A stretch of 64,000 nt of DNA, from positions 124,001 to 188,000 of the forward strand of contig NZ_JWLC01000015.1 of the NCBI RefSeq assembly GCF_000813745.1, written 5' to 3'. Under the pieces are notes generated by a model. It saw only the letters and a program-made list of their open reading frames with translations, was not told where the DNA came from and made no database searches. Origin of the DNA: Leisingera sp. ANG-M1. GTDB lineage: Bacteria; Pseudomonadota; Alphaproteobacteria; Rhodobacterales; Rhodobacteraceae. This document shows positions 53,731 to 63,115 of this stretch, piece by piece. Within the stretch, counting starts at the first letter, position 1; every line of letters begins with the position of its first letter. The position numbers and the translations under genes are program-made.

Positions 53731-54087
53731 TGCTTTGCCTGCCAATGGTTTCTCTTTGCGCCAGACTCGGAGACTTGACCTGCAAATGCCAGAAAATCCG
53801 CGCCGGAATCTGGCGTATTCGCCATATTTGCCCCGGCCTGGCACGAAAATATCACGGGGCGGCAGGCGGTAACGAAAAATTAATTTAGCAAAATCAATAC
53901 GCTACCCAAGTTCTTTCCGAAAAGTAAAAATTGGGCGGCATTTTCCGGCTTTCAGCCCAAATCCTGCCACGCTGCACTGGCTATATGTACTCATCCAAGC
54001 CGGACAGTGGTCGAGCAGGTGAGAGAGCAGACCCTGGCGAGATGGCGGGATAACGTAAATTCTGAGATCCTTTGGAGGGACCAAGAC
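53731..54087 (+). promoter_or_regulatory. Upstream region of the first flp gene
   Basis: 357 bp without a gene, between the divergent transglycosylase and flp genes. The part at 53866-53935 is strikingly A+T-rich for this genome and probably contains the promoters, but I could not place a -35/-10 pair or a sigma-54 site with confidence. The last 70 bases (GTGAGAGAGCAG, CCCTGGC, CCTTTGGAGGGAC) are partly repeated before the second flp gene. Confidence 0.45.
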
Positions 54088-54282
54088 ATGATCAAATTCT
54101 TCAAAAACTTCCGCAAAGAAGAATCCGGCGCCGTGACCGTGGACTGGGTTGTTCTGACCGCAGCTGTCGCCGCTCTGGGCGGCGTGGTCTACACCGCCAT
54201 CGAAGACGGTGCTGACGACCTGACCGACAAAACCAGCACCTTCCTGGGCAAGCAGGACCCGAACACCGCGACCACCAGCTAA
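54088..54282 (+). CDS. flp: Flp-type pilin (copy 1)
   Basis: 64 residues: a short basic leader (MIKFFKNFRKEESG) before the processing site G|AVTVDW, then a hydrophobic helix (VVLTAAVAALGGVVYTAIED) and a short polar tail. This is the Flp prepilin pattern of Tad systems, with Asp in the place of the usual Glu5. The prepilin peptidase is not in the window. A strong Shine-Dalgarno TTTGGAGGGA lies eight bases upstream. The protein is identical to copy 2; the genes differ at only three silent sites. It has its own terminator, suited to high expression. Confidence 0.93.
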   Translation: MIKFFKNFRKEESGAVTVDWVVLTAAVAALGGVVYTAIEDGADDLTDKTSTFLGKQDPNTATTS

Positions 54283-54311
54283 TCCGGATTACGGAATTCT
54301 ATCGAAAATCA

Positions 54312-54347
54312 GGCCGCCCTGCTCGCAGGGCGGCCCTTCTTGTTCTT
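54312..54347 (+). terminator. Rho-independent terminator of flp copy 1
   Basis: Stem GGCCGCCCTG/CAGGGCGGCC with a CTCG loop, followed by CTTCTTGTTCTT. 29 bases after the stop. Confidence 0.85.
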
Positions 54348-54588
54348 GAGGTGTCCGGTCAATACCGGAACGGGTTTCTGGCAGCAGCCGGTCACGCCAC
54401 AGGCCTGACAATTTTATTTTCGCAATTTCCGGCTATGGGGCGAAATGTCCAGGATTACGCCAAATTAACGCCCCATTCATAAAGCTTAATGACTTCATCA
54501 CCTGACGGGGCGCCCAATGAGAGAGAGCGGGCAAACTTCCCTGGCAGGGCTGATCTCAGAACCAATTTTCCTTTGGAGGGACTAAGGC
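54348..54588 (+). promoter_or_regulatory. Intergenic region between flp copies
   Basis: After the first terminator there are about 240 bp with an A+T-rich middle (54410-54490), then a leader that resembles the one before copy 1: GAGAGAGC, CCCTGGCAGGG, TCCTTTGGAGGGACTAAGGC. So copy 2 probably has its own promoter and the duplication included the leader. No gene is seen here. Confidence 0.5.
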
Positions 54589-54783
54589 ATGATCAAATTT
54601 TTCAAAAACTTCCGCAAAGAAGAATCCGGCGCCGTGACCGTGGACTGGGTTGTTCTGACCGCAGCTGTCGCCGCTCTGGGCGGTGTGGTCTACACCGCCA
54701 TCGAAGACGGTGCTGACGACCTGACCGACAAAACCAGCACCTTCTTGGGCAAGCAGGACCCGAACACCGCGACCACCAGCTAA
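54589..54783 (+). CDS. flp: Flp-type pilin (copy 2)
   Basis: 64 residues, the same protein as copy 1. The coding sequences differ only by three synonymous changes (Phe TTC/TTT, Gly GGC/GGT, Leu CTG/TTG). Processing site G|AVTVDW and the single helix are as in copy 1. Such identity in DNA means recent duplication or ongoing gene conversion. It has the same strong SD and a separate terminator. Confidence 0.93.
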   Translation: MIKFFKNFRKEESGAVTVDWVVLTAAVAALGGVVYTAIEDGADDLTDKTSTFLGKQDPNTATTS

Positions 54784-54797
54784 TCAAAGCTGCCTAG

Positions 54798-54833
54798 GCT
54801 GTGCCTTGACTGGTTCAAGGCACAGCTTCCTTT
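54798..54833 (+). terminator. Rho-independent terminator of flp copy 2
   Basis: Perfect 12-bp stem GCTGTGCCTTGA/TCAAGGCACAGC with a five-base loop, followed by TTCCTTT. 14 bases after the stop. Confidence 0.85.
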
Positions 54834-54865
54834 AACCTTTCGGTTTACACAGTGAGGCCCAGATC

Positions 54866-55042
54866 ATGAAAACGCTATGGTCCTACCTGGCAAGCGATGA
54901 CGGCGCGGTAACTGTCGATTGGGTCATTCTATGCGCTGCAGCGGTCGGGCTGGCTGCCTTGATTGCAGCCTCGATGGAAGACGGCGCCCTTGGGCTGGCC
55001 AATTTGATTGCGTCTTATATGACCAACTGGGATTTCGGCTGA
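54866..55042 (+). CDS. Divergent Flp-like minor pilin
   Basis: 58 residues, starting MKTLWSYLASDDGAVTVDW. It keeps the leader-like N-terminus and processing site G|AVTVDW, but the helix (VILCAAAVGLAALIAASMED) and tail (SYMTNWDFG) differ from the two main pilins. GAGG lies eight bases before the ATG. It lies after the copy 2 terminator and 141 bases before cpaB, so it may be made at low level with the machine genes. I propose a minor pilin or initiator; that is inferred. Confidence 0.8.
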   Translation: MKTLWSYLASDDGAVTVDWVILCAAAVGLAALIAASMEDGALGLANLIASYMTNWDFG

Positions 55043-55183
55043 CGGCGCGCGAATCGCGCCTCCGCCTCCCCGCCCGCCGTCGTTGCGGCCCGGCAGAAGC
55101 CGGCAGTTTTCGCCGAAGTTAAAATTTCCACACAGCCGGTTCTGCTTGCGGAACTCCGGCTCATGTTGATGAGAGGTAACACA

Positions 55184-56041
55184 ATGCGTGCAGTTTTCGG
55201 GCTTGTACTGATTGTCGGTGTCGCCCTCGCCGGCGGCGCCGTCATGATGGCCAAGAAGTACATTTCGGCATACCAGAACGAGCTGGCACGGGAACGCGCC
55301 GCCAGAGCGGAAACCGTGCCGACCGTGGATGTGTTCGTCGCCACCAAGCCGCTGAAATACGGCGAACGCCTGTCCAAGGAAGCGGTCCGTGCGGTGCGCT
55401 GGCCCGAGGATGCAATTCCTGAGGGCGCCTTTACCAGCATCGAAGCTCTGTTTCCGCCGGAAAGCGGAGACAAACAGCGGGTGGTGTTGCGGGCGATGGA
55501 GAAAGATGAGGCGGTTATGGCCGTCAAGGTCACCCGTCCCGGCGAGGATGCCGGCATCACCTCGCGGCTGGCTCGCGGCATGCGCGCCTTCGCAATCAAA
55601 GTGGACGTATCCTCCGGCGTTTCGGGCTTTTTGCGCCCGGGCGACAAAGTGGACGTCTACTGGACCGGCATGATGCCGGACGCCTCCATCAGCCGCGGTG
55701 AAGTAACCCGTCTGATCCAGACCAACGTGGAGCTGGTCGCAGTCGACCAAAGCGCAGGCGGCGACATCAACGAGGCGATTATTGCACGGACGGTCACTGT
55801 AGCGGCCCTCCCCGAGCAGGTCGCCACGCTGACCCACGCCCAATCCACCGGGCGGCTGTCGCTGGCCCTGGTCGGCGCGGGGGATGACACCATCGCCGCA
55901 GTTGTGGAAGTGGATCAGCGCAAACTGCTTGGTCTGGGTGCATTGGAAGCGCCGCAGCAGGTAGAAAAGGAAAGGGTCTGCACCATCCGCAACCGCCGCG
56001 GCGCCGAAGTTGTGGAAATCCCGATCCGCTGTGCCGACTAA
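55184..56041 (+). CDS. cpaB: Tad pilus assembly protein CpaB/RcpC
   Basis: 285 residues. One N-terminal helix (VFGLVLIVGVALAGGAVMMA) followed by a SAF domain (VPTVDVFVATKPLKYGERLS to WPEDAIPEGAF) and the RcpC/CpaB domain (RAFAIKVDVSSGVSGFLRPG, DKVDVYWTG). It is a periplasmic partner of the secretin and stabilises pilus passage. The ATG at 55184 has GAGAGG upstream; a start seven codons earlier is less likely. Confidence 0.93.
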   Translation: MRAVFGLVLIVGVALAGGAVMMAKKYISAYQNELARERAARAETVPTVDVFVATKPLKYGERLSKEAVRAVRWPEDAIPEGAFTSIEALFPPESGDKQRVVLRAMEKDEAVMAVKVTRPGEDAGITSRLARGMRAFAIKVDVSSGVSGFLRPGDKVDVYWTGMMPDASISRGEVTRLIQTNVELVAVDQSAGGDINEAIIARTVTVAALPEQVATLTHAQSTGRLSLALVGAGDDTIAAVVEVDQRKLLGLGALEAPQQVEKERVCTIRNRRGAEVVEIPIRCAD

Positions 56042-56255
56042 GAAATCTATTTCAGCGCAAGCTGTTAGCAAGATCAGCCGCACTTCTACCGGAAGCGCGG
56101 CTGATTTGCCTGTTGCCCTTGCCCCACAATGGATTCCGCTTAGGAAAGGCTGCGAAGCCATTGATTCTTGCAAAAATTCGGGATCTGAACCACAGTGGCC
56201 GAAAGAGCGGGCAAAAAGACCCGGATTTTGAGGCGTGATCGGAAAGGCAGGTCAC

Positions 56256-57662
56256 ATGGCAATTCGACGGTTCGTGGCGGCGGCCCTGATGGGGCTATCG
56301 CTTATTGGCATGCCGCAGGCGGATGGGGCATCGGCGCAATCCTTGCGGGTAGTGAAAAAAGGCACGTCGGCGACGCTGGACGTGCCGATGAACCGCGCGG
56401 TTGTAGTGGAAAGCGAAACCCCCTTTGCTGAGCTCAGCATCGCCAACCCCGGGATCGCAGATATTTCTTCGCTGTCCGACCGTACCATCTACGTGCTGGG
56501 CAAATCCCCGGGCCTGACCACGCTGACGCTGCTTGACGGCTCCGGCCGGCTGATCACCAATGTGGACGTGCGGGTGGCAGCAGATGTCACCGAGTTCAAG
56601 CAGCGCCTGCGCCAGATCCTGCCCAACGAGAAGATCGAAGTGCGCACCGCCAATGACGGCATCGTACTTTCCGGCACCGTCTCGAGCGCGGCACGGCTGC
56701 AGCGGGCGCTGGACCTGGCCGAGCGCTATGCGCCGGAACGGGTCAGCAACCTGATGGCTGTAGGCGGTGTTCAGCAGGTGATGCTGAAGGTCCGGTTTGC
56801 CGAAATGCAGCGCTCGGTCTCGAAATCGCTGAGCGCCTCTCTGGGCTTCAACGGCGGCACAGGCAACGGCCGCACCGGCGGCGTCAACACACTGAACAAC
56901 TCCGGTGCGCTGGCCAACTCTCTGGCCGGCAATCTTCCGGCCGCCAACGAAAACACCGGCGCCTTCCTGTTCGGCTTTAACGCGGGCTCCGTCCAGGTCA
57001 GCCTGCTGCTGGAAGCGCTGGAGCAAAAGGGCGTTGTCCGCACTCTGGCTGAGCCCAACCTCTCGGCCCTGTCAGGGCAGGAGGCGAAATTCCTGGCCGG
57101 CGGCGAATACCCGGTGCCGGTTGCGCAGGTTGACGGGTTGATCACGATTGAATTCAAGCCTTTCGGTATTGAGCTGAATTTCATTCCCCGGGTGGTCGAC
57201 GGTGACCTGATCAATCTGGAACTGAATGCTGCAGTCTCGGCCATTGATCCGGCCAACTCTCTGACATTGAACAACTTTACCATCGATGCGTTCTCGCGCC
57301 GCGAGACCTCGACCACGGTTGAGCTGCGCGATGGCGAAAGCTTTGCCATTGCCGGGCTGATCAGCGACGAATTCCTCGACAATTCCGCGCAGCTGCCTTG
57401 GCTGGGCGACGTCCCGGTACTGGGTGCCTTGTTCCGCAGCGCCGATTACCAGCGTGAGCAGACCGAACTGGTCATTATTGTCAGCGCTCATCTGGTAACC
57501 CCGACCCGCGGCGAGGCGCTGACCCTGCCAACCGACCGGGTGGCACCGCCAAGCGAGCGCGACCTGTTCCTGTTCGGGCGCACCGCCCGCACCAAGAACG
57601 GCCCCGCCGCCGAAGTGGCCAAGCAGGACTTCAACGGCTCTTACGGCTACGTGCTGGACTGA
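56256..57662 (+). CDS. cpaC: Tad outer-membrane secretin CpaC/RcpA
   Basis: 468 residues. Signal peptide to about residue 30 (LIGMPQADGASA). Residues 35-180 contain the pilus_CpaC N-terminal domain (VPMNRAVVVESETPFAELSI) and a BON-like part (VRTANDGIVLSGTVSSAARL). The secretin domain spans about 200-425, ending with SRRETSTTVELRDGESFAIAG and LPWLGDVPVLGALFRS. It forms the outer-membrane pore. The ATG at 56256 follows AGGCAGG; a GTG at 56235 would be an alternative. Confidence 0.94.
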   Translation: MAIRRFVAAALMGLSLIGMPQADGASAQSLRVVKKGTSATLDVPMNRAVVVESETPFAELSIANPGIADISSLSDRTIYVLGKSPGLTTLTLLDGSGRLITNVDVRVAADVTEFKQRLRQILPNEKIEVRTANDGIVLSGTVSSAARLQRALDLAERYAPERVSNLMAVGGVQQVMLKVRFAEMQRSVSKSLSASLGFNGGTGNGRTGGVNTLNNSGALANSLAGNLPAANENTGAFLFGFNAGSVQVSLLLEALEQKGVVRTLAEPNLSALSGQEAKFLAGGEYPVPVAQVDGLITIEFKPFGIELNFIPRVVDGDLINLELNAAVSAIDPANSLTLNNFTIDAFSRRETSTTVELRDGESFAIAGLISDEFLDNSAQLPWLGDVPVLGALFRSADYQREQTELVIIVSAHLVTPTRGEALTLPTDRVAPPSERDLFLFGRTARTKNGPAAEVAKQDFNGSYGYVLD

Positions 57663-57678
57663 TAGAGGAGAGGCACCG

Positions 57679-58308
57679 ATGATCAGAACCGCTGCAATTC
57701 TCGGCCTTGTCCTGACCGCTGCCGCCTGCGAGCGGGAAGCCGGGCGCGAACTGAACCGGAAAGGGGAGTTCGGCGAGGCAACCCTCAATAATGCAGCGGT
57801 GATGAGCGGTGAGCGCAACTATGCCATCCAGCTGGCAAGCCGGTTCGCCAAGGAAGTGCCGACAACCATCAACTTCGACTTCGACAGCTCCCGTTTGGAT
57901 GCGGAGGCGCGCGCGGTGCTGGACCGTCAGGCCCTGTGGATCAAACAGTTCCCGGAAGTCCGCTTCCGTGTCTTTGGCCACACCGACGCAGTGGGCAGCA
58001 ACGCCTACAACAAGGCGCTTGGCCTGCGCCGGGCCCGGTCGGCGGTGAACTACCTGGTTTCGCGCGGCATCAGCCGCCGCCGCCTCGAAGCCGTTGTTTC
58101 GCATGGCGAGACCCAGCCGCTGATCCCGACTCAGGACCGGGAGCGCCGCAACCGGCGCACCGTCACCGAGGTGAGCGGCTTCCTCAAGCGCCACCCTTCG
58201 GTGCTGGATGGCAAATACGCCCAGATCATCTATCGTGAGTATCTGGAAAGCGCAGTGCCGGAAACCACCCTCACCGAGCAGAAGTCGCTGCGCCGCGAGC
58301 TGGAGTAA
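57679..58308 (+). CDS. OmpA-family lipoprotein of the tad locus
   Basis: 209 residues. Lipobox LTAAA|C (Cys17). An OmpA peptidoglycan-binding domain is seen at about 60-165: INFDFDSSRLDAEARAVLD, VFGHTDAVGSNAYNKALGLRRA, DRERRNRRTVTEV. It likely anchors the pilus machine to the wall, like RcpB or CpaD-type partners, replacing CpaD here. Starts 16 bases after cpaC. Confidence 0.9.
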   Translation: MIRTAAILGLVLTAAACEREAGRELNRKGEFGEATLNNAAVMSGERNYAIQLASRFAKEVPTTINFDFDSSRLDAEARAVLDRQALWIKQFPEVRFRVFGHTDAVGSNAYNKALGLRRARSAVNYLVSRGISRRRLEAVVSHGETQPLIPTQDRERRNRRTVTEVSGFLKRHPSVLDGKYAQIIYREYLESAVPETTLTEQKSLRRELE

Positions 58309-58462
58309 CTGGTTCTGCGGCCCTAGCGCGGCCAAGGTATTAACAATTCCCTATATTTGGGGCTTTTTGGCCCCAATGTCGCCCAGATTGCCATCGACAT
58401 TGTTTCCAAGAGGCGGACTGTGCCCAAAGCGCTGTCCGTCCATGTGAACAAGGATGATGGCG

Positions 58463-59692
58463 ATGAGCAGCGGAATGCCGCAAACAGAGACACCTGCGAT
58501 TGTTGCCTGCACGATCAGCCGTGACGTGCAGAACTTCGACCTCCTGATCGAGGACATGGAAACCGCATTGGGCGAAGCCTGGGGAGATCTGGGCTTTACC
58601 GAAGCACTGGCCTTCTTCGGCCAGCCCGAGGCGGAACCGCTGCAGTTTGTTGCTCTGGCCATCGACAGCTCGGACGAAGGCGACCTGCCGCTGATGGGCG
58701 AGATCATCACCCAGGCCAAGGCGCGCGGCATCAAGGTGATCCTGATTGCCGAAGACGTGACCCCGGCCGCGCTGCACACGCTGCTGCGCCAGGGCGCGGA
58801 TGAATTTGTCCCCTACCCGTTGCCGGAGCAGGAGCTGCAGGCGGCCATCGACCGACTTCAGGCACCTGAGCCTGAAACCGTCCCGAACCCGCATCAGCTG
58901 CAATCCGGAAGTCAGCGCGAAGGCGCTGTCATCGTCTGCCACGGCCTGGCTGGCGGCACCGGTGCCAGCACAATGGCAGTTAACCTGGCCTGGGAGCTCG
59001 CCGCGCTCAGCGAGCACGAAGAGCCCAGCGTCTGCCTGCTGGACCTGGATCTGCAGTATGGCTCGGTCTCGACCTACCTGGACCTGCCCCGCCGCGAGGT
59101 GGTGATGGAGATGCTCAGCGAAACGGACAGCATGGACGAAGACCTGTTCGGGCAGTCGCTGCTGCCGTTCCAGGAAAAGCTGCAAGTTCTGACTGCGCCT
59201 GCGGAAATGGTGCCGCTGGATCTGGTCTCGCCCGAAGACATCACCCGTGTGGTGGAAATGGCACGCAGCCACTTTGACTTTGTTGTCATCGACATGCCGC
59301 ACACGCTGGTGCAATGGTCCGAAACCGTGCTGAACATGGCGCATGTGTATTTTGCGATGATCGAGCTGGACATGCGTTCAGCCCAGAACGCGCTGCGCAT
59401 GAAACGGGCGCTGCAATCCGAGGATCTTCCCTTCGAAAAGCTACGCTTTGCCCTGAACCGGGCCCCGAAATTTACAGATCTCACCGGCAAAAGCCGGGTC
59501 AAGCGGATGGCGGAAAGCCTCAGCATCTCGATCGACCTGCAACTGCCCGACGGCGGCAAGCAGGTACTGCAGAGCTGCGACCATGGGCTGCCGCTGGCTG
59601 TTTCGGCCGCAAAGAATCCCTTGCGCAAGGAAATTGCCAAGCTGGCAGCCTCGCTGCATGAGCTGGGCCGGACTGAAGCCGAAGCCGCCTGA
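58463..59692 (+). CDS. cpaE: Tad pilus localisation ATPase CpaE/TadZ
   Basis: 409 residues; the ATG at 58463 has AAGG nine bases upstream, with alternative ATGs at 58454 and 58457. An N-terminal receiver-like domain (ITQAKARGIKVILIAEDVTP) precedes a ParA/MinD-type ATPase with an atypical P-loop at about 163-171: AGGTGASTMAVN, where the usual GK(S/T) is GAS. LLDLDLQYGSVSTYLDL and FVVIDMPHT follow. It sets the place of the pilus machine at the pole. Confidence 0.92.
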   Translation: MSSGMPQTETPAIVACTISRDVQNFDLLIEDMETALGEAWGDLGFTEALAFFGQPEAEPLQFVALAIDSSDEGDLPLMGEIITQAKARGIKVILIAEDVTPAALHTLLRQGADEFVPYPLPEQELQAAIDRLQAPEPETVPNPHQLQSGSQREGAVIVCHGLAGGTGASTMAVNLAWELAALSEHEEPSVCLLDLDLQYGSVSTYLDLPRREVVMEMLSETDSMDEDLFGQSLLPFQEKLQVLTAPAEMVPLDLVSPEDITRVVEMARSHFDFVVIDMPHTLVQWSETVLNMAHVYFAMIELDMRSAQNALRMKRALQSEDLPFEKLRFALNRAPKFTDLTGKSRVKRMAESLSISIDLQLPDGGKQVLQSCDHGLPLAVSAAKNPLRKEIAKLAASLHELGRTEAEAA

Positions 59693-59716
59693 GCGGCTTA
59701 ATCTGGGGGTGAGTTG

Positions 59717-61153
59717 ATGTTTTCAAAGTTCAAGAAGCAAGGGGCCAAACCGGTCACGCCCGCACCTCAAGCGGCGGCGGAGCCGGCTGCAGCGGCCAAA
59801 CCGGCCGCATCCCTGCGCCGCCCGGTCCAGCCCAAGGCTGCCGAAGCGCAGCCGATGGACAAGGAGCGCAAGCGCAAGGAACGTCTGGGCGAGATCAAGA
59901 TCCAGCTGCACCGCGAGTTGCTGGAGAACTTGAACCTGGCCGCGCTGGAAAACGCCAGCGAGGCTGAACTGCGCACCGAGATCGCCTCGATCGCTACTGA
60001 GATCCTAGCCGAGAAAAGCATCGTGCTGAACCGGGAGGACCGGCAGCAGCTGAACAAAGAACTGTATGACGAGGTCACAGGCCTTGGCCCTCTGGAGACG
60101 CTGCTGCAGGACGATACGGTCAGCGATATCCTGGTGAACGGGCCGCAGCAGATCTTTGTTGAGCGCAGCGGCAAGCTGCAGCTCTCCGACATCACCTTTA
60201 AGGATGAGAAGCACCTGATGCGGATCATCGACAAAATCGTCTCCGCCGTGGGACGCCGTGTCGATGAAAGCAACCCTTACGTTGACGCCCGCTTGGCTGA
60301 CGGCTCGCGCTTCAATGCGATGGTGCCGCCAATCGCGGTGGACGGATCGCTGGTTTCCATCCGGAAGTTCAAAAAAGACAAGCTAGGCATTGATGACCTG
60401 GTGCAATTCGGCGCCTTCACCGAAGAAATGGCTGCATATCTGCAAGCCGCGGTGTCGACGCGTCTCAACGTGATCGTCTCCGGCGGCACCGGTTCAGGTA
60501 AAACCACCACGCTGAACGCGCTGTCCTCATTCATCGACAACGCCGAACGGATCCTGACGATCGAGGACACCGCGGAACTGCAGCTGCAGCAGACTCATGT
60601 GGGCCGGATGGAAAGCCGCCCGCCCAACGTCGAAGGCAAGGGCGAGGTTTCCCCGCGCGACTGTCTGAAAAACGCTCTGCGGATGCGCCCCGACCGCATC
60701 ATCGTCGGCGAGACCCGCGGCGAGGAAGTGATCGACATGCTGCAGGCGATGAACACCGGCCATGACGGCTCGATGACCACGATTCACGCCAACTCGGCCC
60801 GCGACGGCATTTCGCGTCTGGAAAACATGATCGCAATGGCCGGCATCGAAATGCCGATCAAAGCGGTGCGCAGCCAAATCTCCTCGGCGGTGAACCTGAT
60901 CGTGCAGGCCTCGCGCTTGCAGGACGGTTCGCGCCGGATGACCTCGATTACCGAAATCACCGGCATGGAAGGCGACGTGATCTCAATGCAGGAAATCTTC
61001 CGCTTCCAGCGCGTCGGGCTGACGCCGGACAACAAGATCATCGGCCATTTCACCGCCACGGGCGTGCGCAGCCATTACTCCGAACGCTTCCGCCTCTGGG
61101 GTTTTGACCTGCCGCCATCGATCTATGAGCCCACCGTGATGGAGGCGCGCTGA
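59717..61153 (+). CDS. cpaF: Tad secretion ATPase CpaF/TadA
   Basis: 478 residues. Walker [10 protein letters not shown] at 256-264, Asp box [14 protein letters not shown], Walker [17 protein letters not shown], and a His box [12 protein letters not shown]. The N-terminus has a Pro/Ala-rich linker and a helical domain. It is the hexameric motor of the Tad pilus in the cytoplasm. A GGGGGTGAG lies six bases before the ATG. Its stop overlaps the tadB start by one base (TGATG). Confidence 0.96.
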   Translation: MFSKFKKQGAKPVTPAPQAAAEPAAAAKPAASLRRPVQPKAAEAQPMDKERKRKERLGEIKIQLHRELLENLNLAALENASEAELRTEIASIATEILAEKSIVLNREDRQQLNKELYDEVTGLGPLETLLQDDTVSDILVNGPQQIFVERSGKLQLSDITFKDEKHLMRIIDKIVSAVGRRVDESNPYVDARLADGSRFNAMVPPIAVDGSLVSIRKFKKDKLGIDDLVQFGAFTEEMAAYLQAAVSTRLNVIVSGGTGSGKTTTLNALSSFIDNAERILTIEDTAELQLQQTHVGRMESRPPNVEGKGEVSPRDCLKNALRMRPDRIIVGETRGEEVIDMLQAMNTGHDGSMTTIHANSARDGISRLENMIAMAGIEMPIKAVRSQISSAVNLIVQASRLQDGSRRMTSITEITGMEGDVISMQEIFRFQRVGLTPDNKIIGHFTATGVRSHYSERFRLWGFDLPPSIYEPTVMEAR

Positions 61154-62121
61154 TGCAACTGAGTGCAGAACCGCTTATTTACGGCCTGATCTTCTTTGGC
61201 GTCCTGGCGCTGGTCGAAGGCCTCTATCTGTTCACTTTCGGCAAGTCGATCAGCCTGAACAGCCGGGTCAACCGCCGGCTGGAAATGATGGAGAAGGGCA
61301 GCAACCGCGAGCAGGTGCTGGAACAGCTGCGCAAGGAGCTGGGGCAGCACGCCAAATCGCAGTCGATCCCGCTTTACTCGCTGCTGTCGGAGCGGGCCCA
61401 GAAAGCAGCCATCGCCTTTTCGCCCCGGCAGCTGATTCTGATCATGGCCGGGCTGGCCGGTGTCGCCTTTGTCGGCCTCAGCATCGGCACATCTGCCCCC
61501 CTGCCCGTCCGGGTCCTTGGATCCGTCATCATCGGTGTCGGCGCGGTGTTCTTCTGGGTCAACAAAAAGGCCACCAAGCGGATGGCGCTGATCGAAGAAC
61601 AGCTGCCTGATGCGGTGGAGCTTATGGTGCGCAGCCTGCGCGTCGGCCACCCGTTCTCCTCGGCAGTCCAGATTGTCGCCAATGAGGTCGAAGATCCGCT
61701 GGCCACCGAATTCGGCATCATCGCCGATGAGTGCGCCTATGGCCGCGATGTCGGCGAGGCGCTGAAAGAGATGGCGCAAAGGCTGGACATGCAGGACATG
61801 CGCTTCCTGGCAGTGGCGGTGACCATCCAGCAGCAGTCGGGCGGCAACCTCGCCGAGGTGCTGGCAGGCCTGGCCAAGGTGATCCGCGCACGTTTCCGCC
61901 TGTTCCGCCGCGTCAAGGCGATCACTGCCGAGGCGCAATGGTCTGGCAAGTTCTTGTCGGGTTTCCCGCTGTTCTGCCTGGTCGGCATTCTGGTCAAGGA
62001 CCCGAATTACTATGACAACGTGCTGGACCACCCCTGGTTCATCCCCGCCTGTTTCGCTGTGGGCGTGATGCTGACCGCAAACCTCTTTGTCATGCGCATG
62101 CTGACCAACATCAAAGTCTAA
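61153..62121 (+). CDS. tadB: Tad inner-membrane platform protein TadB
   Basis: 322 residues with N- and C-terminal membrane helices (about 10-28, 93-135, 270-315). The T2SSF domain lies at about 155-285: LPDAVELMVRSLRVGHPFSSA, GRDVGEALKEMAQRLDMQDMRFLAVA (shown in two parts in the protein). It forms the inner-membrane platform with TadC, driven by CpaF. Confidence 0.93.
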   Translation: MQLSAEPLIYGLIFFGVLALVEGLYLFTFGKSISLNSRVNRRLEMMEKGSNREQVLEQLRKELGQHAKSQSIPLYSLLSERAQKAAIAFSPRQLILIMAGLAGVAFVGLSIGTSAPLPVRVLGSVIIGVGAVFFWVNKKATKRMALIEEQLPDAVELMVRSLRVGHPFSSAVQIVANEVEDPLATEFGIIADECAYGRDVGEALKEMAQRLDMQDMRFLAVAVTIQQQSGGNLAEVLAGLAKVIRARFRLFRRVKAITAEAQWSGKFLSGFPLFCLVGILVKDPNYYDNVLDHPWFIPACFAVGVMLTANLFVMRMLTNIKV

Positions 62122-62131
62122 GGAGGGGACC

Positions 62132-63115
62132 GTGGATTTTCTGACCGGAATAAACGACATGCTCACGTCGCAGCTTGGTGAATTCGGCCCGCTTCTGGTG
62201 CTGGGTATCGCCGGGCTGTTCATGATCCTGCTCGCGGTCCCGCTGCTGCTGAACCAGCCCGAGGACCCGCTGAAAAAGCTGCAAAAGAACATGGCGCCGG
62301 AAACCCGGGCCAAGCCGCAAAAGGAGCGGCTGCGCCAGTCCGACCGTAACGAGCAGCTGCAGAAATTCGCCGGCTTCCTGGAACCGCAGGATGCAGAAGA
62401 GCTGTCCGCAATGGAGCTCAAGCTGCGCCAGGCCGGCTACCATTCCAAGGATTCGGTCCGGCTGTTTCACTTTGCCCAGTTTGCCCTTGGCCTGATCGGC
62501 CTCGGCTGCGGGCTGTTCTTCGTTTACGTGCTGAATGCCGACATGGACTATGACAGCCAGCAGATGGCGCTTCGCATCGTCGGCCCCGGCGTGGCCGGCT
62601 ATATGCTGCCCAAATACTGGGTCACCCGCCGGATCGAGGAGCGGAAGCAGAAGATCACCGAAGGTTTCCCGGACGCGCTTGATATGATGCTGGTCTGCGT
62701 CGAAGCCGGCCAGTCGCTGGATCAGGCAATTGTCCGCGTTGCCAAGGAACTGCATGCCTCCTTCCCGGAACTGGCCGAAGAATTCGAAGTCGTTGCCCAC
62801 GAAATGAAAGCGGGCAAGGAAAAGGACAAGGTGCTGCGCGATATGGGCACCCGCTGCGGGGTGCAGGATATCTCCTCCTTTGTCACCGTGATGATCCAAT
62901 CCGCCAGCTTCGGCACCTCAATTGCCGATGCCCTGCGGGTCTATGCGGGGGAAATGCGTGACAAGCGTGTGATGCGTGCGGAAGAGGCCGCAAACAAGTT
63001 GCCCGTGAAGATGACCCTTGCCACAATGGGGCTGACTGTTCCGCCCTTGCTGATCATTCTGGTCGGCCCGTCGGTTCAGGGCATTATGAACATGGGCAAC
63101 GCAGGACCCCAGTAA
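62132..63115 (+). CDS. tadC: Tad inner-membrane platform protein TadC
   Basis: 327 residues from a GTG at 62132 with AGGAGGGG six bases upstream. Helices at about 18-40, 110-155 and 295-318; the T2SSF domain (GFPDALDMMLVCVEAGQSLDQ, SSFVTVMIQSASFGTSIADAL) lies between. It works with TadB. Its stop overlaps the tadD start as TAATG (63113-63117). Confidence 0.93.
   Translation: MDFLTGINDMLTSQLGEFGPLLVLGIAGLFMILLAVPLLLNQPEDPLKKLQKNMAPETRAKPQKERLRQSDRNEQLQKFAGFLEPQDAEELSAMELKLRQAGYHSKDSVRLFHFAQFALGLIGLGCGLFFVYVLNADMDYDSQQMALRIVGPGVAGYMLPKYWVTRRIEERKQKITEGFPDALDMMLVCVEAGQSLDQAIVRVAKELHASFPELAEEFEVVAHEMKAGKEKDKVLRDMGTRCGVQDISSFVTVMIQSASFGTSIADALRVYAGEMRDKRVMRAEEAANKLPVKMTLATMGLTVPPLLIILVGPSVQGIMNMGNAGPQ

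Noticed and set aside
53836-53850. TGGCACG as a sigma-54 site before the tad locus
   Set aside because: The matching TTGC element at the -12 position is missing (ATATCA is found), so it does not fit the consensus.
54088-55042. Three short repeated genes taken as a phage or toxin-antitoxin array
   Set aside because: The prepilin cleavage motif, single helix and the following cpa/tad genes identify them as Flp pilins.
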